A stretch of DNA of 64,000 bases from CAZDDW01 sp964480695 (GTDB taxonomy: Bacteria; Patescibacteriota; Patescibacteriia; UBA9934; CAZDDW01), in NCBI GenBank assembly GCA_964480695.1, contig CAYZPO010000001.1:1-64000 (forward strand), read 5' to 3'. How positions within the stretch are numbered: position 1 is the first letter of the stretch; each line of letters opens with the position of its first letter. The position numbers were made by a program, and so were the translations under genes. The notes under the pieces were generated by a model. The model was not told where the DNA came from. It saw only the letters and a list, made by a program, of their open reading frames with translations, and made no database searches. Shown one piece after another: positions 59,197 to 64,000 of the stretch.

Positions 59197-59823
59197 CTAA
59201 CCGCTCTGGGTGTGCTGGGCTTCGGTCTGGGCCTTGGCCAGCTCTGCGTCGAAGTAGGCCTGGGCCGCATCCAGGAGTCGGTCGTTGCAGGAGGCGAACT
59301 CACCCATGTCCAGATTGCACCGGTAGTCGGCAACGTCGACCCAGTACACGTTGCCGGTGATGTTGAACAGGGTCTGCTCTTCTGCCGTTCGGCTACCGTC
59401 TTCCCAACGGTCGACCATCGACCAGCTGGTCTGGCTCGAACGCTTGCTGCTGATGTATGTCCTGGTACCCATGGCGGTCTGGTCACGCGTGTCCAGTACG
59501 ATCCGGCGAGCCCAGATTCCGAGGTTGCCCAGCTCGGGCAGGTCACAGGCCAGCAGGCCATGGCCCAGGTTCTGGAGTTCACAGACGTGCGACTCATGGA
59601 CCTCGCTCACGTCCGGCTTCTCCAGCCGTTCGAAAGCCTCCCGACTCGGGTAGGTGAACGTGGTCGTTTCCACGGTGTACACCAGCGCCGGGGCCGGCGT
59701 CCAGCGGATCACGACCTCGTCCTCCACGGTCTGGGAGCTGTGGGTGTAGGGCTCGGCCATGGCTGGCAGAGCGAACAGGACGCTGATCAGCGGGAACAGG
59801 TAGAACAGGCGGAAAAAGGACAT
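59197..59823 (-). CDS. Secreted protein with signal peptide (208 aa)
   Basis: From the ATG at 59823, with GGAGG 6 bp upstream. Signal peptide (about 1-23, FFRLFYLFPLISVLFALPAMA) is followed by a beta-rich domain (DEVVIRWTPAPALVYTVETT), a region with four cysteines (HVCELQ, LLACDL, DYRCNLD, FASCND) and a helical C-terminus. No family is recognised. It resembles the 48-50 kb secreted genes in type and codon use but has its own strong promoter. Confidence 0.7.
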   Translation of the reverse strand: MSFFRLFYLFPLISVLFALPAMAEPYTHSSQTVEDEVVIRWTPAPALVYTVETTTFTYPSREAFERLEKPDVSEVHESHVCELQNLGHGLLACDLPELGNLGIWARRIVLDTRDQTAMGTRTYISSKRSSQTSWSMVDRWEDGSRTAEEQTLFNITGNVYWVDVADYRCNLDMGEFASCNDRLLDAAQAYFDAELAKAQTEAQHTQSG

Positions 59824-59887
59824 GGGACCTCCGTGATGGTTTGGGTGATGGTTAGGCGACGTTGTTTGTGCCACCGAACAACTAAAG

Positions 59888-59916
59888 AATATAGTCGAAA
59901 GTTCTTAATTTGTCAA
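59888..59916 (-). promoter_or_regulatory. Promoter of secreted-protein gene
   Basis: TTGACA (59911-59916), 17-bp spacer, TATATT (59888-59893) on the minus strand. Confidence 0.8.
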
Positions 59917-59932
59917 GATTCACCTCTCCTGG

Positions 59933-59961
59933 TTGACACTTTTAAGCTAATTTGGTATCCT
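59933..59961 (+). promoter_or_regulatory. Promoter of rpmF operon
   Basis: TTGACA (59933-59938), 17-bp spacer, TATCCT (59956-59961), divergent from the promoter at 59888. The -10 is the same as in the cold-shock gene. Confidence 0.8.
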
Positions 59962-59984
59962 TTCGCCACGATTTAATGTTTATT

Positions 59985-60009
59985 TAACGCCCTTACGGGC
60001 GTCATTCCC
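59985..60009. repeat. Palindromic repeat in the rpmF leader
   Basis: TAACGCCCTTACGGGCGTCA plus TTCCC; the 20-mer is the exact reverse complement of the stem at 61781-61800 in queH. It lies 7 bp before the rpmF start, where it could also affect translation. Confidence 0.8.
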
Positions 60010-60015
60010 TTCGAT

Positions 60016-60306
60016 ATGTCCGTACCAGTCCGACGACAAACTCATGGCAAGACTCGACGACGACGAGCTCATCACGCTCTGAAAAAAGTGGTTTTGTCCG
60101 TGTGTTCAAAATGTAAAAAAGCGGTTCAGCCGCATCGAGCTTGTGGATTCTGTGGTCACTACGGTGACAAACAGGTGATTGATACAGCTCGTAAGAGTGA
60201 GCGCGCTTTGCGCAAAGCCCAGGCTGAGGCTCAAGCCAAAGAAGCTGCCAAAGAAGAGACTAAAGCTTCGGAGGACAAAAAAACCAAAACCAAGAAAGAG
60301 GCCTAG
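60016..60306 (+). CDS. rpmF: Ribosomal protein L32 with C-terminal extension
   Basis: 96 residues. The first 60 are L32: RRRRAHHAL and the zinc site CSKC...CGFCGHYG. The remaining 36 residues are an added A/E/K-rich helix (RKAQAEAQAKEAAKEETKAS), while L32 normally ends near residue 60. It begins the transcript rpmF-nusB-rnc-queH. The extension may be a CPR-type tail on the ribosome surface. Confidence 0.9.
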   Translation: MSVPVRRQTHGKTRRRRAHHALKKVVLSVCSKCKKAVQPHRACGFCGHYGDKQVIDTARKSERALRKAQAEAQAKEAAKEETKASEDKKTKTKKEA

Positions 60307-60376
60307 TGCCTCTTTTTGGAATGTGCTAATCTATAAGTACGTTCCTTAGTTCTTAAGTTCTTAAGTTCCTTAGTCT

Positions 60377-60850
60377 ATGTCAAATCGACACTTAGCGAGA
60401 ACGATCGCTTTACAAACACTGTATCAATGGGATTTTTTGGAGCAGCCTGAAGGCCGCATCGAAGAGCTTATTGGGTACAGTAAAGAAGAGTTTGCCCCGC
60501 AGTTTGATGACGGCGGTTTTATTAAAGAATTAGTTGATGGCGTGCTCAAGCATCAGGACGAGATCGATGAGACGATCACTACCTTTGCCCCGGACTGGCC
60601 ATTGGAAACGATTACTATTGTTGATCGTAACGTGTTGCGTTTAGGAACATATGAGTTGAAGTTTTCCGAGAACGTGCCTTCTAAGGTAGCGATTAACGAA
60701 GCGATTGAGTTGGCCAAAGGGTTTGGAGGACAGGCTTCTGGTCGTTTTGTTAACGGCGTGCTCGGCGCGATCTATAAAAACATGATTGCACGAGGGGAAG
60801 AAAAAGAAGTCGACAAGAATCCACCGAAGAAAGATAAACCTAAAGAATAA
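60377..60850 (+). CDS. nusB: Transcription antitermination factor NusB
   Basis: 157 residues. It starts RHLARTIALQTLYQWDF with the RNA-binding arginine-rich helix; LRLGTYELKF, KVAINEAIELAKGFGG and RFVNGVLGAI are classic NusB motifs. With NusE it binds boxA in rRNA leaders. A Lys/Glu-rich tail follows. It is 4 bp before rnc, in the order expected for CPR genomes. Confidence 0.95.
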   Translation: MSNRHLARTIALQTLYQWDFLEQPEGRIEELIGYSKEEFAPQFDDGGFIKELVDGVLKHQDEIDETITTFAPDWPLETITIVDRNVLRLGTYELKFSENVPSKVAINEAIELAKGFGGQASGRFVNGVLGAIYKNMIARGEEKEVDKNPPKKDKPKE

Positions 60851-60853
60851 TTT

Positions 60854-61552
60854 ATGACCCAAGATGCAGATTTGTCCAAACTGGAAGAAACGCTCGGCGT
60901 GAAGTTTCAGGAGGTTGATACCTTGCGCCAAGCGCTTGTTCACCGCAGCTATATCAATGAGCATCCAGATTTTCGGCTCGGTCACAACGAGCGTCTGGAG
61001 TTCTTAGGTGATGCTGTTTTGGAACTGGTGGTTACAGAAAACCTGTACCACAATTTTGATAATCCTGAAGGGGAGTTAACTAACTGGCGAGCAGCTTTGG
61101 TCAACGCTGAGATGAACGCGGACCTTTGTATCAAGTTGGACGTTGATGATTATCTGTATCTTTCCAAAGGTGAATCTAAGGATACAAGCTCTAAGGCCCG
61201 ACGTTATATTTTAGCTAATGCTTTTGAAGCGATTATTGGGGCGATTTATATAGATCAAGGTTGGGATGCATCTAAGGATTTTATTGAGCGGACTAACCTG
61301 GCGGAACTGCCACGTGTGTTGGAGCAGAAGCTGTACATTGATCCAAAGAGTCGGTTCCAGGAAGCAGCTCAGGATCGGTTTAGTTTGACACCGAGCTATA
61401 AAGTCCTGGAAGAATCTGGTCCAGACCATAATAAGAAATTTATTGTTGGGGTGTATCTTGGAAAAGAGCTGGTTGCTGAAGGTGAGGGGACCAGTAAACA
61501 TGAAGGTCAGGTGGCTGCAGCCCAGGCCGCGATTGAGAAAAAAGGATGGTAA
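60854..61552 (+). CDS. rnc: Ribonuclease III
   Basis: 232 residues. The signature NERLEFLGDAVLELV is at 45-59, and the second acidic site is in ANAFEAIIGAIYID. The C-terminal dsRNA-binding domain ends SKHEGQVAAAQAAIEKKGW. It cleaves double-stranded RNA in rRNA processing. The stop overlaps the queH start. Full length. Confidence 0.97.
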   Translation: MTQDADLSKLEETLGVKFQEVDTLRQALVHRSYINEHPDFRLGHNERLEFLGDAVLELVVTENLYHNFDNPEGELTNWRAALVNAEMNADLCIKLDVDDYLYLSKGESKDTSSKARRYILANAFEAIIGAIYIDQGWDASKDFIERTNLAELPRVLEQKLYIDPKSRFQEAAQDRFSLTPSYKVLEESGPDHNKKFIVGVYLGKELVAEGEGTSKHEGQVAAAQAAIEKKGW

Positions 61553-62109
61553 AGTTGTTATTACATGTTTGTTGTGGGACCTGCGGTTCGTGGGTTCCAA
61601 AGCGTCTTAGTCATGAATATGACGTGACGCTTTTTTATTTCAATCCTAACGTTCATCCAGAAGAGGAGTATCAGCGACGCCTCGAAGGAGCCCGGCTGAT
61701 GGCTGATGAACTCGGATTGGATCTGGTCGAAGGTGGCTATGATCCTGAAGCTTGGTTTAAGTTTGTTCTTCAGTCGGGAGTGACGCCCGTAAGGGCGTTA
61801 CAGTCAGAACCAGAAGGCGGACAGCGCTGCCAACTTTGTTTTGAGCACCGACTTCGAGCCACTGCCGAGCATGCTCGTGATAACGACTTTGATTGTTTTG
61901 CTACAACATTGACTGTGGGTCGACGAAAAAAAGCCAGCGATGTTAATCCGGTTGGTGAGCGTATTGCTGATGAAGTTGGGGTCAAATTTTTATCTCGCGA
62001 TTTTAAAAAAGCTGGGGGAGAAGACCTATCACAAATCCGAGCCCAAGAGCTCGGAGTGTACCGACAAGAATACTGTGGGTGTATTTATTCGCATTCTTGT
62101 CGGGAGTGA
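61546..62109 (+). CDS. queH: Epoxyqueuosine reductase QueH
   Basis: 187 residues. It starts KLLLHVCCGTCG with a CCxxC cluster; a second Cys pair is CQLC followed by FEHRL, with a TTLTVGRRKK segment and a final CGCIYSHSC. It reduces epoxyqueuosine to queuosine in tRNA using an iron-sulfur cluster. Residues near 80-92 (QSGVTPVRALQ) are an extra segment encoded by a palindromic repeat (61776-61800) before the conserved EPEGGQRC. The insertion is in frame. Confidence 0.92.
   Translation: MVKLLLHVCCGTCGSWVPKRLSHEYDVTLFYFNPNVHPEEEYQRRLEGARLMADELGLDLVEGGYDPEAWFKFVLQSGVTPVRALQSEPEGGQRCQLCFEHRLRATAEHARDNDFDCFATTLTVGRRKKASDVNPVGERIADEVGVKFLSRDFKKAGGEDLSQIRAQELGVYRQEYCGCIYSHSCRE
61776..61800. repeat. 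Palindromic repeat inside queH
   Basis: GGGAG followed by TGACGCCCGTAAGGGCGTTA, the exact reverse complement of 59985-60004. Confidence 0.8.
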
Positions 62110-62129
62110 CCCCGCCGCTGGCGGGGTTA
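62102..62129. repeat. Palindromic repeat after queH
   Basis: GGGAG-TGACCCCGCC-GCT-GGCGGGGTTA at the end of queH; it covers the stop codon and is nearly identical to the tsaD copy at 45188-45208. It may act as a terminator. A GGAACCC-TTTA-GGGTTCC hairpin follows at 62144-62161. Confidence 0.75.
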
Positions 62130-62214
62130 TCTTGTTGTGTAGCGGAACCCTTTAGGGTTCCATTTTGAAACGGGGAACCGCACAGGTCGCAAGGGACGTG
62201 TGCGGCAGGTGAGG

Positions 62215-62901
62215 TTAGTTGCGCGAGGGGAGCAACCTCTCGATCAGAACATCAGTAGCTTCACTGGGAGGCAAAACTCGAGCTGGTGGATCCGGTCGGT
62301 GTTCCTTCCAGTGGTCTTCGAGCTGCTCCAGGACCTTGACCAGTTGTTTGGATCGGTCCGAGGCCCGAAAGAAGATCTGGGTGATAGCCCACGAGCGATC
62401 TCGGCCATAGCGCTGGAAGATCTTGAATCCGCGCTCCCAGAGTACCCCCAGGCGACCTCTCATCAGGTGCTGGAAGCTGCCTCTAGTTACGGTTTTGTCT
62501 GGAGACTTCATGATCAGTCCTTTGGCCAGAGCGTAGCTCAGGAGCGGGTTGTGAATTTGGTCCGGTTGGACCGGTGGTCCAGCGAGCTGGTCGAACCCTA
62601 ACAGGATCGGTTCTAAGGCGAGCCCGTTGTTGACCGATTCCAGAACTTCAGTACTGCGTTCTGTTGGGATAGCTCGGACCCCAGGAGCATACACCCGAAG
62701 CGAATGTTCAACTGGACCTTCAGGTCCATCAAGAACGATGGTTAGGAAAAGGTGTCCTTCTACACCGTTAACGAAACGTATCTGACCCAAGCTTCCAGCC
62801 GGGAGGTGAATCGTGACGAACGTAGGTAGTCCTGGTAGTCTGATCTGGAAACGCGTGCGGAAGCGTACAACTTGGCCTGCTTCCAGCGTGATCAGTTGCA
62901 C
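62215..62901 (-). CDS. Hypothetical protein (228 aa)
   Basis: GTG start at 62901, 1 bp after the stop of the small membrane gene; an ATG at 62967 lies inside that gene in another frame. The first half is beta-rich (VQLITLEAGQVVRFRTRF, LPTFVTIHLPAGSLG, HLFLTIVLDG) and could be a band-7/SPFH-like or lipocalin-like domain. The second half is helical (FQHLMRGRLGVLWERGFKIF). It is not recognised. Codons are GC-rich compared with queH. Confidence 0.6.
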   Translation of the reverse strand: MQLITLEAGQVVRFRTRFQIRLPGLPTFVTIHLPAGSLGQIRFVNGVEGHLFLTIVLDGPEGPVEHSLRVYAPGVRAIPTERSTEVLESVNNGLALEPILLGFDQLAGPPVQPDQIHNPLLSYALAKGLIMKSPDKTVTRGSFQHLMRGRLGVLWERGFKIFQRYGRDRSWAITQIFFRASDRSKQLVKVLEQLEDHWKEHRPDPPARVLPPSEATDVLIERLLPSRN

Positions 62902-62902
62902 C

Positions 62903-63049
62903 TCAGCCCCCGAACAGCCAGGGGAAGAAGTTCTTGAGAACAAGCTGAGCAAGAATCGCGATGGCACACAGGCCAGCTAGGTAGTTCATGCGGCCTCGGG
63001 GAAGCCGCGGTTTGACTCGCTTCCCGATGAGTTCCAGACCGATGATCAT
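62903..63049 (-). CDS. Small membrane protein (48 aa)
   Basis: It is read from the sequence: MIIGLELIGKRVKPRLPRGR, then one hydrophobic helix (YLAGLCAIAILAQLVLKNFF) and a short end PWLFGG. The start lies 28 bp after the -10 at 63077-63082. The next gene begins immediately after its stop, so the pair is translationally coupled. Confidence 0.55.
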   Translation of the reverse strand: MIIGLELIGKRVKPRLPRGRMNYLAGLCAIAILAQLVLKNFFPWLFGG

Positions 63050-63076
63050 GACGACCCCCTGGTTGACGTTTGTGAG

Positions 63077-63105
63077 ACTGTAGTTTAAAAAACGGTTTTT
63101 GTCAA
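63077..63105 (-). promoter_or_regulatory. Promoter of the small membrane/hypothetical pair
   Basis: TTGACA (63100-63105), 17-bp spacer, TACAGT (63077-63082), on the minus strand. Confidence 0.7.
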
Positions 63106-63118
63106 TTGTTTAAAAAAC

Positions 63119-63150
63119 AAAAACTCCCTGGAAAAATCCAAGGAGTTTTT
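63119..63150 (-). terminator. tRNA-Arg terminator
   Basis: AAAAACTCC pairs with GGAGTTTTT directly after the tRNA-Arg CCA on the minus strand, followed by more Ts. Confidence 0.85.
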
Positions 63151-63226
63151 GGTGCGGGCGGGAGGACTCGAACCCCCGACCTTCTGGTCCGAAGCCAGAC
63201 GCTCTATCCAGCTGAGCTACACCCGC
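63150..63226 (-). tRNA. tRNA-Arg (anticodon TCG)
   Basis: 77 nt including CCA. Acceptor GCGGGTG/CGCCCGC, D-arm GCTC-AGCTGGATA-GAGC, anticodon loop CTTCGGA with TCG, T-arm GGGGGTTCGAGTCCTCC. It reads CGA and related CGN codons. Confidence 0.95.
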
Positions 63227-63250
63227 ATGAGCTGGATCGTATCAAGAATC

Positions 63251-63279
63251 TTGACTTTTGTCAATCATCTTAGTATAAT
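63251..63279 (+). promoter_or_regulatory. tRNA-Lys promoter
   Basis: TTGACT (63251-63256), 17-bp spacer, TATAAT (63274-63279), 19 bp before the tRNA 5' end. Confidence 0.85.
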
Positions 63280-63298
63280 TCCGACGCAAAAATAATAT

Positions 63299-63375
63299 GC
63301 CCCGTTAGCTCAGCCCGGCAGAGCAGTTGGCTCTTAACCAAACGGTCGCAGGTTCGAGTCCTGCACGGGGCACCA
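63299..63375 (+). tRNA. tRNA-Lys (anticodon CTT)
   Basis: 77 nt including CCA. Acceptor GCCCCGT/ACGGGGC, D-arm GCTC-AGCCCGGCA-GAGC, anticodon loop CTCTTAA with CTT, T-arm GCAGG-TTCGAGT-CCTGC. The first pair of the anticodon stem (G27-A43) is unpaired. It reads AAG. Confidence 0.93.
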
Positions 63376-63380
63376 CAGAA

Positions 63381-63410
63381 CTCCGAGATCCGTCTCGGGG
63401 TTTTGTGTTT
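63381..63410 (+). terminator. tRNA-Lys terminator
   Basis: CCGAGA-TCCG-TCTCGG is followed by GGTTTTGTGTTTTC, 5 bp after the CCA. Confidence 0.75.
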
Positions 63411-63442
63411 TCTTGGTAAGCATCATGTGATAAAATATAATC

Positions 63443-64000
63443 ATGAGTATTAAATGGTTGAACAAAAGATATATTTTTGCCATTCAAGGCGGAATCATTG
63501 CTTTGATTATTTTTGCTATTGCCACTATTTTTATTCCTGGACAGGGGCCACTAGCTGATGTTCAGATCATTCTAACTGCTAGCACCTTCCTCTTTGCCAT
63601 CCTAGCTGGATTTTTTATTTCCCGTTCTAACAATCGTTATGATGAGATCAGGTCTGAGGTGGCTGAAGAAGATGCTCTGATCTTGTCGATTTATCGCATG
63701 AGTGATTTCTTCGGAGATTCTTTTCAAAAAAAGATTTCCGGACACATTGATGACTATTATATTGAGGCAATGGATTTTGATGTCGGAGCTGGCTATAAAA
63801 ATACTACTCCACATATGGAGAAAATTTATCAAGCTTTTCACGCACTGAAGAAGATTAAAGATAGTAAAATTGAGGACCTATATGATGATATCTTTATGTT
63901 GCTCTCAGATTTGGAAGAAAGTCGTAACAAAGCCTCAGTTCTTCGGCATGAAAAAATGACCTATGGTCAATGGGCTATTTTGATTGTTCTGGTTTCTATA
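63443..64000 (+). CDS. Membrane protein, 5' part (runs off the window)
   Basis: 186 codons with no stop before the window end. It has two membrane segments (about 12-33 and 38-60), then a long charged helical region (EVAEEDALILSIYRMSDFF, then KIYQAFHALKKIKDSKIEDL), and a third segment starting near 178. The layout resembles DUF4239/bestrophin-like proteins. TATAAT at 63436-63441 ends 1 bp before the ATG, so the transcript may be leaderless. Confidence 0.7.
   Translation, partial: MSIKWLNKRYIFAIQGGIIALIIFAIATIFIPGQGPLADVQIILTASTFLFAILAGFFISRSNNRYDEIRSEVAEEDALILSIYRMSDFFGDSFQKKISGHIDDYYIEAMDFDVGAGYKNTTPHMEKIYQAFHALKKIKDSKIEDLYDDIFMLLSDLEESRNKASVLRHEKMTYGQWAILIVLVSI

Noticed and set aside
62200..62601. 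Plus-strand open frame of 133 codons after queH
   Set aside because: It is antisense to a minus-strand gene with a promoter, a coupled upstream gene and better codon structure.
1..64000. CRISPR array or cas genes
   Set aside because: No series of regularly spaced repeats was seen; the RecB/Cas4-like nuclease is paired with an annealing-type gene, not with cas1/cas2.

Overview
The window looks like a stretch of a small bacterial chromosome carrying one large integrated element. The right third (about 41.8-64 kb) has moderate GC (upper 40s % by eye), short intergenic gaps, TTGACA-17-TATnnT promoters and core genes: a cold-shock protein, tsaD-tsaE, a PilB/GspE ATPase, ftsH, rpsA, gyrA, rpmF-nusB-rnc-queH, and tRNA-Arg and tRNA-Lys. 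This compact layout fits a Patescibacteria/CPR (Parcubacteria-like) genome. That placement is an inference from gene content and order; no marker was searched.

Positions 159-41756 are an integrated element of about 41.6 kb. The last 25 bases of tRNA-Glu(TTC), including CCA, occur at 41732-41756 inside the intact tRNA gene and again at 159-183. A tyrosine integrase with an excisionase-like partner (40248-41697) lies just inside the tRNA end, and the same 11-bp-phased TGGGCAG pair lies inside both ends. The element is a mosaic. GC-rich backbone genes cover a Xer-like recombinase, a nuclease/annealing-type pair, DUF932, an XRE regulator, two replication-relaxation proteins, a VirD4/HerA-like coupling ATPase and a ParB-like protein. 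AT-richer cargo blocks sit between them. A second integrase with its own tRNA-Thr(CGT) half-site (25399-26836) shows that the element is composite. No VirB4, VirB6 or other mating-channel gene was seen, so it is probably mobilizable rather than self-transmissible.

Layout of the element: 0.36-4.05 kb, a membrane/lipid cargo operon (UbiA-type prenyltransferase, isoprenylcysteine-methyltransferase-like protein, sodium:solute symporter with an assembly gap, membrane protein); 4.3-7.0 kb, recombinase and TPR/CsgG-like protein; 7.2-10.7 kb, B12-type radical SAM enzyme coupled to a large membrane protein; 10.8-17 kb, recombination genes plus NYN-cold-shock and AbiGi-like proteins; 17.2-20.2 kb, an origin-like region and replication genes; 20.9-25.1 kb, a membrane protein and an ABC-three-component (ABC-3C) defence system; 25.4-27.3 kb, second integrase; 28.3-35.5 kb, one long overlapping operon; 35.6-40 kb, a SorC-like regulator, unknown genes, a ParB-like protein and a caspase-like protein.

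The most striking system is the operon at 28.3-35.5 kb on the minus strand. It encodes a ubiquitin-activating E1-like enzyme, a ubiquitin-like protein with a C-terminal Gly-Gly, an E2-like enzyme and a JAMM protease. These are followed, mostly with overlapping start and stop codons, by a membrane protein, the coupling ATPase, a membrane zinc protein that could be RING-like, and a replication-relaxation protein. A protein-conjugation pathway is therefore transcriptionally and translationally tied to DNA-transfer genes. Other notable signals are three perfect 24-bp palindromes with a parS-like CACGTG core, a candidate operator shared by the XRE gene and the xis-int module, and, in the host chromosome, a small palindromic repeat family inserted in frame into tsaD and queH.
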